64,000 bases of DNA from Candidatus Gastranaerophilales bacterium (GCA_944325665.1 CALVAY010000006.1:39861-103860); one strand, 5' to 3'; positions 43,307 through 52,787 are shown, counted from the first letter of the stretch. Numbers and translations: made by a program. The notes: generated by a model from the letters alone, not told the origin.

Positions 43307-44414
43307 TGTCTTTTGCCTCGTATAGCAAATTAATTATATCACTAACCGCACTTAGGTGAGCATTTTTTTGTGCACATTTTTTTGCCTCATTTAATGCTTC
43401 CTTATCGGATATAAATTCTTCTAAAGCCTTAAGCAAACTTTCACCCGTGCAGTCGTTATCATCAAGGTATTTTGACGCACCAAGTTCGCACATTCTTTTT
43501 GCGTTTTCCCTTTGATGATCTTGAGCGGCATAAGGGTATGGCACAAGGACAGAGGGCAACTTTGCAGCACAAAGTTCCGATAAAGATAAAGAGCCTGCTC
43601 TTGAAATTGCAACATCAGAGGCAATAAGAGCGTAGAACATCTCGTCAAAATAGGGCCTTAAGGTTAAATTTTTAATTTCAAAATCAAATTCTTTATCGAG
43701 CTTTTCTTTTACGTCATTGAAATTTTTCTTGCCTGTTTGCCAAATTATATGATAATTTTCATTGTTTGCGTACTTTTTAACTATATCGATAGCAGCCTCG
43801 TTAATCTTTTTAGCACCTAAAGAACCGCCCATAATAAGAATTACAAAAGCTTGAGGGATATTTAGAGCAGCTCTTGCCTCGTCTTTTGTAATGGTTGAAA
43901 ACTCTTTTCTTATAGGATTTCCAAGGACTTTTGCATTATTTGTTTTTAAATATTTTTTTGCTGATTCAAAAGCAAGAGAAACTCCGTAAGCATTATTTGC
44001 AAAGGTTCTTGAAACAATACCCGGATGAGCATCGCAGTCGTGAAGTACATATGGGATTTTAAGAATTTTTGCAACAAATAAAATAGGAGCACAAACATAT
44101 CCGCCTGTTGCAAAAACAACCTCGGGCTTGTATTTAAGCGCATAAAAAAATGCTTTTACGGTTGCAAAAAACAAATCCCAAAAGAACAAAATAAACTTTG
44201 GCGAAATTTTTCTCGGCATACCGATTACTTTGTATGAGAGAAAATTCAAGCCTTCTTTTTTTACAATATCAAATTCAAGATTATCTTTTGAGCCAAGGTA
44301 AAATATATCTTCCTTTAAAACACCACCGGTCAAAAGTTCTTTAACTACCGCCATTGCAGGGTATATGTGTCCGCCCGTTCCCCCGCCTGTTATAAAAAAT
44401 TTAGTACGATGCAT
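43290..44414 (-). CDS. murG: UDP-N-acetylglucosamine transferase MurG
   Basis: MurG adds GlcNAc to lipid I to give lipid II on the inner face of the membrane. The GGGTGGHIYPA loop (10-20), the second glycine-rich IMGGSLGAKKINEA (about 192-205) and the SRAGSLSLSELCA sugar-nucleotide site match. Length 374. It overlaps ftsW by 14 bases and folC by 17 bases, so translation is coupled. Confidence 0.96.
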   Translation of the reverse strand: MHRTKFFITGGGTGGHIYPAMAVVKELLTGGVLKEDIFYLGSKDNLEFDIVKKEGLNFLSYKVIGMPRKISPKFILFFWDLFFATVKAFFYALKYKPEVVFATGGYVCAPILFVAKILKIPYVLHDCDAHPGIVSRTFANNAYGVSLAFESAKKYLKTNNAKVLGNPIRKEFSTITKDEARAALNIPQAFVILIMGGSLGAKKINEAAIDIVKKYANNENYHIIWQTGKKNFNDVKEKLDKEFDFEIKNLTLRPYFDEMFYALIASDVAISRAGSLSLSELCAAKLPSVLVPYPYAAQDHQRENAKRMCELGASKYLDDNDCTGESLLKALEEFISDKEALNEAKKCAQKNAHLSAVSDIINLLYEAKDSAKRK

Positions 44415-45555
44415 AATTTTTTATCCTCTGAACACGTTTTTTTGAAATATTCAACAAAACGCCAAACATACATAAAGAAACAAAAAGCGAAGAACCGCCA
44501 TAGCTTATAAACGGCAGCGGAATACCCGTTGCGGGAAGAAGAGAGCTTGCAACAGATATATTCATAAGGGCCTGAAAGCAAATTGAAAAAGTAATGCCCA
44601 CAGCCAAAAGCTTTCCGAACATATCAGGACATCTTTTTGCAACAATAAAGCCGCGATAAGCAAACATCGCAAAAAGACAAACAATAAAGAAGCAGCCCAA
44701 AAAGCCGAATTCTTCAGCGATAACGGCAAAAATAAAGTCCGTATGCCCCTCAGGAAGCCAAGAAAGCTTTTGTTTTGAATTACCAAAACCTACACCAAAA
44801 AATCCGCCGCCCGCAAAAGCAACTAAAGACTGAATGATATTGTAACCGGCGTTGTGCGGGTCTTTTTGAGGGTCAAGCCAAACCAAAATTCTTTGTTTTT
44901 GATAACCCAAAATTGTAAAGGCCAAAATCGGAATTGAGCAAACAAAAGCTGCAATAATGTTTTTTACCTGTCCGCCCGCCACAAAGTACATTACAACAGA
45001 AGCGGTGCAGAGCAAAATAACCATAGAAAGGTTTGGCTGCTTTAAGATTAAAACCAGCATTATTGCAAATAGTATATAAAACGGAAATTTTTTATTATCC
45101 AATATATCGACATTTGTTGAAAACAACCCCGCAAAAGCCAAAACCACAGCGGGTTTAGCAAGCTCGGAAGGTTGAAATTGCAAAGGTCCGAAGGCAAGCC
45201 ACCTTTTTGCTTCGTTAACCATAAGCCCAAAGGGTGAAAACTGCACCATTAAAAGCAAAATCAAAACTATAAAACAGACTAAAATACCCCATTTCTTTAA
45301 GTTTCTGTAATCATATCTTGAAAAAAAGCAAGCCGCACCAATACCCGCAACAAGCCAAACAAACTGCTTAAAGGTAAAAATCAAAGGATTGTCGCCATTT
45401 GCAATCGCACGAGGAGAACCCGCAGAGAAAATTGCCATAATCCCTATAACCACAAGAAAAATTACAACCGTAACCAAGGTGTTGTCAGGTTGTGAAATTA
45501 TATAATTATTACCTGATTCTCTATCGTGAAACGAGTTGCTTCTTTGATAAGACAT
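44401..45555 (-). CDS. ftsW: Peptidoglycan polymerase FtsW
   Basis: A SEDS-family glycosyltransferase that polymerises lipid II at the division site. About ten membrane segments are seen, with the conserved loop WLPEGHTDFIFAVIAEE and the C-terminal ATGIPLPFISYGGSSL. I use the ATG that starts MSYQRSN (45555), which gives a 384-residue protein with a normal cytoplasmic tail. The open frame upstream (to 45648) overlaps murD and has no ribosome site. This start still overlaps murD by 35 bases. Being in the mur cluster favours FtsW over RodA. Confidence 0.9.
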   Translation of the reverse strand: MSYQRSNSFHDRESGNNYIISQPDNTLVTVVIFLVVIGIMAIFSAGSPRAIANGDNPLIFTFKQFVWLVAGIGAACFFSRYDYRNLKKWGILVCFIVLILLLMVQFSPFGLMVNEAKRWLAFGPLQFQPSELAKPAVVLAFAGLFSTNVDILDNKKFPFYILFAIMLVLILKQPNLSMVILLCTASVVMYFVAGGQVKNIIAAFVCSIPILAFTILGYQKQRILVWLDPQKDPHNAGYNIIQSLVAFAGGGFFGVGFGNSKQKLSWLPEGHTDFIFAVIAEEFGFLGCFFIVCLFAMFAYRGFIVAKRCPDMFGKLLAVGITFSICFQALMNISVASSLLPATGIPLPFISYGGSSLFVSLCMFGVLLNISKKRVQRIKNYASY

Positions 45556-46891
45556 AGTTTTTAAATACTTCCCCTCTTTGTTCGTAATTTTTGAACATAT
45601 CAAAACTTGCACAAGCCGGCGATAACAGTACAACATCAGGCATATCAAGACTTGCTAAGTCTATTGCCTCTTCAAGAGATTGTGCATGGACAATATTGGT
45701 GTAGCCGCTGTTATAGAGCTCATCCATAAATCTTTTTGTCGCTTCGCCAATCAGTACAACTTTTGAAATTCTGTCATGAACAGACTTTATAAACTCGTCT
45801 AAAGAAGTATTTTTATCTCGACCACCCGCAATTAACACAACTTTTTTGCCTTCAAAAGCATTAATAGCAACTATTGCAGCCTCAGGATTTGTTGCCTTTG
45901 AATCGTTGTAATAAGCGGTATTATCAAGCATTCTTACAAATTCACAACGATGCTCCGGAGCCTTAAATTCTTTTATTGCTTCACAAATTGCATCTGTATC
46001 AATACCTTCAATTTTAGCTGCAATTACCGCACACATAACATTTTGAAGGTTATGATTACCGACAATTGGAACATCCTTAACATCAATAATTTTTTCTTCA
46101 CCATAGTAAATAGCATTATTATAAATATAACAATTATTATCAGTTTCTCCTAATTCGTCTTTACTAAGGGCAAGAAAGTGGACTTTACTTTTTAGCTCAC
46201 CTGCCAATTTTCTTAATGCTAAATCATCAAAATTTAAAATACTGTGAGAATTTTCACCCATTCTTCTAAAAACAGAGGCTTTTGCTTCAAAGTAATTTTC
46301 TAAACTTCCGTGCCATAAGATGTGGTCAGGGGTTAAATTTGTAAATACTGCAATCTTTGGGGCAAGTTCATAAGAGTAGTTTAGCTGATACGAGCTTGCT
46401 TCAATTACCAAATATTGAGCAACGCTATCAAGGTATTCAACGGGCGAATTACCGATGTTGCCGCAGCTTGGAGCATTATATTTTTTTGAAAAAATAAACG
46501 AAGTTAGTGCCGTTGTTGTTGTCTTTCCGTTTGTTCCGGTAATTAAAACAATTTTTGGAAAATCCTTGCTTGATGTTGCTCTATAAACGAAATCCAAATC
46601 GGAAAAATAGGGTATATTTTTTTCTGACAACCTTTTTAAAATCGGTGCGTCAAGGGGGATTGAAGGACTCAATATCGCAAAAGAGGAATTATTTATAAAT
46701 TCATCACTATGACCGCCAAACTCAAGCTTTACGCCCAATTCCTTAAGTTCTTGTGCCTTATCTTTATCCTCATCTTTTAAGCTTGAATACTCGCTAAGAT
46801 AAACATCATAATCTTTGCTTAAATATTTAGCACATGCTATACCTGTAACCGAAAAGCCGGCAATAAGAACTTTTTTTGTGGACGATTCCAT
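45521..46891 (-). CDS. murD: UDP-N-acetylmuramoylalanine-D-glutamate ligase
   Basis: MurD adds D-Glu to UDP-MurNAc-L-Ala. The ATP loop ITGTNGKTTTTAL (about 118-130), the carbamyl-Lys/metal region (TPDHILWHGSLENYFEAKASVF) and DSKATNPEAA in the last domain are intact. Length 456. It starts two bases after the mraY stop, and its end overlaps ftsW. Confidence 0.96.
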   Translation of the reverse strand: MESSTKKVLIAGFSVTGIACAKYLSKDYDVYLSEYSSLKDEDKDKAQELKELGVKLEFGGHSDEFINNSSFAILSPSIPLDAPILKRLSEKNIPYFSDLDFVYRATSSKDFPKIVLITGTNGKTTTTALTSFIFSKKYNAPSCGNIGNSPVEYLDSVAQYLVIEASSYQLNYSYELAPKIAVFTNLTPDHILWHGSLENYFEAKASVFRRMGENSHSILNFDDLALRKLAGELKSKVHFLALSKDELGETDNNCYIYNNAIYYGEEKIIDVKDVPIVGNHNLQNVMCAVIAAKIEGIDTDAICEAIKEFKAPEHRCEFVRMLDNTAYYNDSKATNPEAAIVAINAFEGKKVVLIAGGRDKNTSLDEFIKSVHDRISKVVLIGEATKRFMDELYNSGYTNIVHAQSLEEAIDLASLDMPDVVLLSPACASFDMFKNYEQRGEVFKNYVLSKKQLVSR

Positions 46892-46893
46892 AA

Positions 46894-47865
46894 TTAACCC
46901 AATACCTTATAAATATAATAACTTACAACCGCAACAAGACCGCCTATTGCACTAATTAAAGAGAATACAAAAACAATTTTATTCTCCTTCCAACCGCAAA
47001 GTTCAAAGTGGTGGTGAATAGGACTCATTTTAAAAATTCTTTTTCCTGTCAGCTTAAAGCTTGCAACTTGAAGCATAACTGACAATGTTTCACAGATAAA
47101 TAATATACCGATAGGGATAAGCCAAAGCTCAAATTTACCCATAATGGCAATTGTAGCAAGTAAACCGCCAAGGGCCAAAGAGCCTGTATCTCCCATAAAT
47201 ATTTTTGCAGGGTGTTTATTGAAGTATAAAAAGCCAAGACAAGCAGCACTTGTAGCGGCGGAAATTATAGCTAAATCGGTATATCCGTTTAGTTTTGACA
47301 TAATCGCACAAGCACCAAAAGCAAAAAACGCACATCCTGACGCAAGCCCGTCTAAGCCGTCCGTTAAATTCAGTGCATTTGAAGAACCGACTATCATAAA
47401 CACGGCAAAAATCGGGTAAAACCAACCTAAATCAATTGAAAAATTAAGAAAGCTTACTTCTGTTTTACCTGAAAAAATTAAGTAAAAAGCGGGAAGCATA
47501 GAAACTGCAATCTGTAAAAGCAGCTTACCTCTGGCGCTTAAGCCTAAATTCTGATGAGCTTTAATTTTTTTAATATCGTCCTCAAAACCTGTAAAAGCGT
47601 AGAAAATTAAAGTCATAAGGACAATTAAAGCACCTGTTGTTGTTTCTTGAGCCATAAAAAGAGTAATTAAAGAGGCTATTAATATTGAGAGAACAACAAA
47701 AACGCCGCCTGTCGTAGGGGTGTGATTTTTCTTAGCATGCAGTTGTGCAACCTCTTCTCTTATGTACTGACCGTACATTTTTTTCTTCATAAAAGCAAGA
47801 TAAGGTACACCGAGCAACAGTGCTAAAATCAACGCTATTAAGGCTGCAACGCTCATCATTATCAT
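46894..47865 (-). CDS. mraY: Phospho-N-acetylmuramoyl-pentapeptide transferase MraY
   Basis: MraY transfers phospho-MurNAc-pentapeptide to undecaprenyl phosphate, making lipid I. The 323-residue, roughly ten-helix protein has KKNHTPTTGG, the metal-binding NLTDGLDGLA, FMGDTGSLALGG and the PIHHHFEL motif, all conserved. It overlaps murF by four bases. Confidence 0.97.
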   Translation of the reverse strand: MIMMSVAALIALILALLLGVPYLAFMKKKMYGQYIREEVAQLHAKKNHTPTTGGVFVVLSILIASLITLFMAQETTTGALIVLMTLIFYAFTGFEDDIKKIKAHQNLGLSARGKLLLQIAVSMLPAFYLIFSGKTEVSFLNFSIDLGWFYPIFAVFMIVGSSNALNLTDGLDGLASGCAFFAFGACAIMSKLNGYTDLAIISAATSAACLGFLYFNKHPAKIFMGDTGSLALGGLLATIAIMGKFELWLIPIGILFICETLSVMLQVASFKLTGKRIFKMSPIHHHFELCGWKENKIVFVFSLISAIGGLVAVVSYYIYKVLG

Positions 47866-49187
47866 AATCTGCCCACCATTTCAATAATTTCTTCAAATTT
47901 CATGGCACGAGATGCCTTCAAAAGTATTGTAGAACCTTTTTCAATATTATTTAATATATATTTTGCACATTCAAAATTTGTTTCAAACTCAACCCCTTCA
48001 AGAGTGGAGTTTCTTAGAATATATTTTGCCAAATTGCCCACTGTTAAAAGCTTAACACCTTCATAGGAGCTTAAAAATTCACCTATTTTTTTATGATAAG
48101 CAATCTCGTCTTTTCCAAGCTCGGCCATATTGCCCAAAACCAAGACCAAGGGCTTTTTATAAACCGAAAGAAAAGTTTTTAAAACAGCCATCATTGATTC
48201 AGGATTAGCGTTATAGCTGTCATTAACAAAAGTTAAACCCTTTACTTCGCTTATTTCCCATCGCTTTTCAATAGGTTTAAAATCCTCTAAACCTTTCTTG
48301 ATGTTTTCTTCGCTAATATCAAAGCTTTTGGCGGCTTCAATTACCAAAAGGGCATTTTGAATATTATATTCGCCTTCAATATTCAACTTGTAATTTTGAT
48401 TTTTATAGGTAAATTCAGACAATCCCATTTGAATATTTACATTTGTTACCTGAGAAAAATCCGTAAAAATCTTTTTACCGTCGTATTTTAGGTTTTCTTG
48501 AAGATTTTTTGAAAGCGGGCCGATAAACAAGCCGTCTTTTTTAAGATTTGAAGCTATTTCACATTTTGCAATCGCAATATTTTTTAGTGTTCCAAGACGC
48601 TCAACGTGAGCCGAACCGATGTTTGTAATAATGCCTAAGTCGGGTTCAGAGTAATTTGAAAGCAATTCTATTTCGCCCAAATTTCTCATGCCCATCTCTA
48701 AAATTAACACTTGAGTATCATTTGGCATATTGAAAAACGTTTCGCATAGCCCGATTTCATTGTTATGATTAAGCATTGTTTTGTGCGTTTTAAAAGAAGT
48801 GCTAAAAACACTAAAGAGCATTTCCTTTGTGGTTGTTTTACCTGATGAGCCTGTTATTGCAATAACTTTAGGATTAATTTTGTTTCTTATATAATTTGCA
48901 AGCTTAAGATAAGCAACAAGCGAGTTTTTAACAAGTAAAACAAAATCCGCATCTTTGTTAATTTTGAACTTATCTTGAGTAAAATATCCTCTTGCACCAA
49001 CCTCAAGAGCTTTATCTATAAAGTTATGACCGTCATAATTTTCACCCCTTAAAGGCAGGTAAACATCACCTTTTTTAAGCTTTCTGGTATCTGTTGAAAT
49101 ATCAAAAGTCCCTTGGGTGTCTTTTTGGTACAAAACTTGAGCATCAGTACATTTTATAATCTCGTCCAGCGTGAATTTCACGGTCAT
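47862..49187 (-). CDS. murF: UDP-N-acetylmuramoyl-tripeptide-D-alanyl-D-alanine ligase
   Basis: MurF adds D-Ala-D-Ala to the muramyl tripeptide. ATP loop ITGSSGKTTTKEM (about 110-122), metal region EMGMRNLGEIELL with GSAHVERLG, and the last domain VNDSYNANPESM. Start is either ATG at 49187 or an upstream GTG at 49193; no good ribosome site distinguishes them (GTGGAG spans both). First gene of a minus-strand unit murF-mraY-murD-ftsW-murG-folC. The module lacks murE, murC, murB and ftsZ, which must lie elsewhere. It is a useful internal reference for the MurF-like gene at 24.3 kb. Confidence 0.95.
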   Translation of the reverse strand: MTVKFTLDEIIKCTDAQVLYQKDTQGTFDISTDTRKLKKGDVYLPLRGENYDGHNFIDKALEVGARGYFTQDKFKINKDADFVLLVKNSLVAYLKLANYIRNKINPKVIAITGSSGKTTTKEMLFSVFSTSFKTHKTMLNHNNEIGLCETFFNMPNDTQVLILEMGMRNLGEIELLSNYSEPDLGIITNIGSAHVERLGTLKNIAIAKCEIASNLKKDGLFIGPLSKNLQENLKYDGKKIFTDFSQVTNVNIQMGLSEFTYKNQNYKLNIEGEYNIQNALLVIEAAKSFDISEENIKKGLEDFKPIEKRWEISEVKGLTFVNDSYNANPESMMAVLKTFLSVYKKPLVLVLGNMAELGKDEIAYHKKIGEFLSSYEGVKLLTVGNLAKYILRNSTLEGVEFETNFECAKYILNNIEKGSTILLKASRAMKFEEIIEMVGRL

Positions 49188-49222
49188 CTCCACAAAAACA
49201 AAAAATCATTCAGTTAAAATAA

Positions 49223-49252
49223 TTGTAAATCAAACAGAATATGATGTAAAAT
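49223..49252 (+). promoter_or_regulatory. Promoter of DUF4127-waaA-dapF, near-leaderless spacing
   Basis: TTGTAA (49223-49228), an 18-base spacer and TAAAAT (49247-49252), then seven bases and the ATG at 49260. No Shine-Dalgarno is seen. Confidence 0.5.
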
Positions 49253-49259
49253 AAAATTT

Positions 49260-50672
49260 ATGAAAAAAATTGCATTAATTCCGATTGACAATCGACCGAT
49301 TTGCTATGATTTAGTAAAAGACATCCTTGGGCAAGATACAAGCCTTAAGCTGTTTATGCCGGAAAATAGATTTTTGGGCGGACTTATTCAGCCTTGCAAT
49401 ATTGATGAAATTTATAATTTTTTAAACAACTTAGACCATGTTGATATTTTAGTTATAGCTCTCGATACAATCGCTTACGGCGGGCTTGTCAGCTCAAGAA
49501 GATGTAATGACAGCTATGAAGAAATCAAAAAAAGACTTGAAAAATTTAAAGAAGTTATTTCTCAAAAGGCGGACAAAGTTCTTGCTTTTTCAAGCATAAT
49601 GAGAATTTCGAATAATAATATAAACGAAGAAGAAAAAGAGTATTGGTCAAAGTGGGGTAAGAGAATTTTTGAGTTTTCTTACTATCAGCACAAATCAAGA
49701 AAAGACAAAAGCTACAACTGCGTTTATAACCAAGTCCCACAAGAGATTTTGGACGATTATTTAAATACCAGAAACAGGAATTTTAAAATTAACGAAATGT
49801 ATTTAGACTGGCTTGAGGACAAAACCCTTGATATGCTTGTTTTCTCAAAAGATGATACGGGTAAATACGGTCTAAATGTTGAAGAAGCGGAAAAACTTGA
49901 AGAGAAAATAATTAAGAGAAACTTAAAGGCAAAAGTTAAAACAGGGGCGGATGAGATTCCCCTAAGCTTGCTTGCTAACGGGCTTTTGGATAATGAGAAT
50001 ATAAAAATAAAGGTAAATTATGCATATCCAAAAAGTGTTGATAAAATTTCAAAATACGAAGATATATCCGTTAAAGACTGCACGGAGGGGCAAATTGAGC
50101 TTGCAGGCTGCAAGGTTGTACAAGATAATGAAGATTTAAACTTGTTTGTGAATAATTTTGAATTTGACCAAGGGGACTTGGTTTTGGGCGATTTAATTAA
50201 CTCAAGCAAAAACCCTAAATCCTACGACCTGAATAAGCCTTATTTTATTGCAGATATAAATAACGCAAACGGGGCTGACAACGGGCTTATTAAGATGCTT
50301 TTAGAAAATAAAATCGATAAAAACCTGTACTCTTACTGCGGCTATAATACAAGTGCAAATACCTTGGGCTGCGCAATTTTATCTGCAACGGTAAAGTTTT
50401 TGGCAACTAAAAACAACAGCTATAATGACAATGCATTTAAAAAATTAATGTTTATAAGACTGCTTGATGACTGGGCTTATCAGGCAAATATAAGAAAATT
50501 TGTAAGAGAAAGTGCACCGAATTTTCTTGATGCGCTTAAAGAAAAAAGTGAAGAATTTAAACAATATGAACAAAAAATCGCAAATTTTCTTGATTTTAAA
50601 TATAATAAGATAGACTACTCCCTTCCTTGGGACAGAAGTTTTGAGGTACGAATTAATGTTGAGAGTTTATAA
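49260..50672 (+). CDS. DUF4127 family protein
   Basis: A 470-residue protein with the family's opening IALIPIDNRPICYDL and further conserved blocks (LDTIAYGGLVSSRR, FSSIMRISN, FSKDDTGKYGLNVEEA, GADEIPLSLLA, then DINNANGAD and YCGYNTSANTLGCAI). The family is found in several bacterial phyla, and its biochemical role is unknown. The Asn/Asp/Arg-rich conserved blocks suggest an enzyme. No signal peptide. Here it overlaps the Kdo-transferase gene by 17 bases, tying it to envelope biogenesis in this organism. Confidence 0.85.
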   Translation: MKKIALIPIDNRPICYDLVKDILGQDTSLKLFMPENRFLGGLIQPCNIDEIYNFLNNLDHVDILVIALDTIAYGGLVSSRRCNDSYEEIKKRLEKFKEVISQKADKVLAFSSIMRISNNNINEEEKEYWSKWGKRIFEFSYYQHKSRKDKSYNCVYNQVPQEILDDYLNTRNRNFKINEMYLDWLEDKTLDMLVFSKDDTGKYGLNVEEAEKLEEKIIKRNLKAKVKTGADEIPLSLLANGLLDNENIKIKVNYAYPKSVDKISKYEDISVKDCTEGQIELAGCKVVQDNEDLNLFVNNFEFDQGDLVLGDLINSSKNPKSYDLNKPYFIADINNANGADNGLIKMLLENKIDKNLYSYCGYNTSANTLGCAILSATVKFLATKNNSYNDNAFKKLMFIRLLDDWAYQANIRKFVRESAPNFLDALKEKSEEFKQYEQKIANFLDFKYNKIDYSLPWDRSFEVRINVESL

Positions 50673-51891
50673 TTTAATATACAATCTTTTAATTATTCCG
50701 ATAATCCTTATTGCAAGCCTTTTTTCAAAAAAACTTAATGCGGGGAAAAAGGAAAAATTCGGGGGTTATGATTTTAAAATTGACGAAAAAACAATTTGGA
50801 TACACGCCGTATCAGTCGGCGAAGTTATGCTTGCTCAAAGCATTATAGAAAAATTAAACCTTAAAAACATTGTCCTTACAACATCAACCCCGCAAGGACA
50901 AGAGCTTGCCAAGGTTAAACTTTCGGACAAATGTACAAAAATAACCTACTTCCCATACGACACTAAAAGCGCTATAAATAAGGCTATTAAAGCAATAAAC
51001 CCTAAAGCGGTTATAATTGTTGAAACAGAAATTTGGCCTTGCTTTGCAAAGTGCCTTAAAGACAGGAATATCGAGCTTTTTATAGTTAACGGAAGAATCT
51101 CTGAGAGAACTTTTAAAAGCTATAAAAAACTTAGATTTTTCTTTAAAAACGTACTTGAAAATTACACTGCAATCCTTGCACAAAGCGAGGATGACAGGCA
51201 AAGATTTATACAAATGGGAGCAAAGGACACAAAAGTCGTTAATCTCGGAAATATAAAATTTGACCTGAAAAAACCTGATGAACATTATATAGAGCATTAC
51301 AAAAACCTTCTAAAACTCAACGATAACAAGGTTTTAATTTTCGGCTCAACTCATCAGGAAGAAAACGAAGGGCTTATAGCTGCCTTTGAAAATATTAAAA
51401 ACCAAAACAACGGTTTAAAGCTGATAATAGCACCAAGACACCTTGAAAAAGTTCCGCAAATAGAGAAAATACTTACAAATAAAAATATTAAGTGGGGCAA
51501 AAAGAGCCAAGGGGCGACTTTTTCGGATAATGATGCAATAATTCTAGATACAACGGGCGAATTGGGCAAAATTTATTCTATATGCGATATTTGCGTAATT
51601 TGCGGAAGCTTTAACAATACGGGCGGGCATAATCCGCTTGAAGCAACGGTTTGGGGCAAAACTACAATCAGCGGAAGCAATGTTAAAAACTTTAAATACA
51701 TCTATAAAACACTAACCGAGCTTGATTGCTCATTTATAGTAAATGATTACGCAGAGTTTGAAGGCAAAGTTTTAGAGCTTTTAAATGATGAAAATTACCT
51801 GAAACAAGTGGAGCAAAATTGCAAAAAAGCACTTGAGATAAACTCGGGCGCACTTGATAAAACAGTTCAATATATAAGTAAATATTTATAA
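50656..51891 (+). CDS. waaA: 3-deoxy-D-manno-octulosonic-acid (Kdo) transferase
   Basis: WaaA adds Kdo to lipid A, so the organism makes lipopolysaccharide. A membrane anchor covers about residues 2-20 (YNLIYNLLIIPIILIASLF). The GT-B catalytic part shows IWIHAVSVGEV, TSTPQGQELAK, VETEIWPC, the NGRISERTFKSY loop and FGSTHQEENEG, then FNNTGGHNPLEA. The ATG at 50656 follows a GAGGT box within the upstream gene; an in-frame TTG at 50641 would put that box inside the coding region. About 411 residues, normal. Confidence 0.95.
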   Translation: MLRVYNLIYNLLIIPIILIASLFSKKLNAGKKEKFGGYDFKIDEKTIWIHAVSVGEVMLAQSIIEKLNLKNIVLTTSTPQGQELAKVKLSDKCTKITYFPYDTKSAINKAIKAINPKAVIIVETEIWPCFAKCLKDRNIELFIVNGRISERTFKSYKKLRFFFKNVLENYTAILAQSEDDRQRFIQMGAKDTKVVNLGNIKFDLKKPDEHYIEHYKNLLKLNDNKVLIFGSTHQEENEGLIAAFENIKNQNNGLKLIIAPRHLEKVPQIEKILTNKNIKWGKKSQGATFSDNDAIILDTTGELGKIYSICDICVICGSFNNTGGHNPLEATVWGKTTISGSNVKNFKYIYKTLTELDCSFIVNDYAEFEGKVLELLNDENYLKQVEQNCKKALEINSGALDKTVQYISKYL

Positions 51892-51902
51892 GGAAAATAA
51901 AA

Positions 51903-52700
51903 ATGAAAGAAATTAAATTTGAAAAATGGCAAGGATTGGGAAACGACTTTATAATTTTAAAAGAAGATAATGCAACAAGCGAGCTTGCAAAGCTTATGTG
52001 CGACAGAAACTTTGGCATTGGTGCGGACGGTCTTTTTTCACCTACAAAAGAAGACGATACGGACATCGGCTGGAATTTCTTTAACTCTGACGGCTCTGTT
52101 GCACAGATGTGCGGCAACGGCATAAGATGTTTTGCAAAATTTGTAAGAGAAAACAATTTGGTAAATAAAGATGAATTTTCCGTTAAAACACTTGCAGGAA
52201 CAATAATTCCAAGAATTTTACCCGACGGAAGAGTTCGTGTGGATATGGGGCAACCGATTTTAGATGCTCAAAAAATTCCTGTTGATGTGAGCACCCCTCA
52301 AAACTTTGAAGTAGAAGGTTTTAAGGCCTCAGCTGTCAGTATGGGAAACCCGCACTGCATAATCTTTACGCAAGATGACAGTGCTTACCTTTCAAGACAA
52401 TATGGCCCAAGCATTGAAAATCACACATTTTTCCCGCAAAAAACAAACGTCGAATTTGTTCAAATTAAAGACCGCTCAAGAATTAAACTCGATGTTTACG
52501 AAAGAGGCTGCGGAATAACACTTGCTTGCGGTACAGGTGCATGCGCAGCAACAGTTGCGGGAATTTTAAAGAACTATCTTGACGACACAGTTTGTGTTGA
52601 GCTGCCGGGTGGCGAGTTAACCATTGAATACAAAGGCAAAAACGTCTATATGACAGGCCCCGCCGAAAAAGTTTTTGAAGGAGTATATCTTTTAAAATAA
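51903..52700 (+). CDS. dapF: Diaminopimelate epimerase
   Basis: DapF converts LL- to meso-diaminopimelate for lysine and peptidoglycan. The catalytic Cys pair lies in MCGNGIRCFAKF (C70) and in the C-terminal GCGITLACGTGACA. FEKWQGLGNDFII at the N-terminus is typical. Length 265. An AAGGAAA ribosome site precedes the ATG, and the gene follows waaA by 11 bases. Confidence 0.97.
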   Translation: MKEIKFEKWQGLGNDFIILKEDNATSELAKLMCDRNFGIGADGLFSPTKEDDTDIGWNFFNSDGSVAQMCGNGIRCFAKFVRENNLVNKDEFSVKTLAGTIIPRILPDGRVRVDMGQPILDAQKIPVDVSTPQNFEVEGFKASAVSMGNPHCIIFTQDDSAYLSRQYGPSIENHTFFPQKTNVEFVQIKDRSRIKLDVYERGCGITLACGTGACAATVAGILKNYLDDTVCVELPGGELTIEYKGKNVYMTGPAEKVFEGVYLLK

Positions 52701-52743
52701 AATATTTAGATATGTTAAGTTTTTTGTTGTTTCAAAAAAATGT

Positions 52744-52771
52744 TTGTGCTAGCATTTTGTAACAACATAAT
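52744..52771 (+). promoter_or_regulatory. Likely promoter of rpsF-ssb-rpsR
   Basis: TTGTGC (52744-52749), a 16-base spacer and CATAAT (52766-52771), about 16 bases before the ATG, with AAGGAG between. Moderate match. Confidence 0.45.
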
Positions 52772-52787
52772 ACAATAAGGAGAAACC

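Noticed and set aside
45556..45648. A 31-residue N-terminal extension of FtsW
   Set aside because: It lies wholly within murD, has no ribosome site, and is not typical of FtsW. The ATG at 45555 gives a normal protein.
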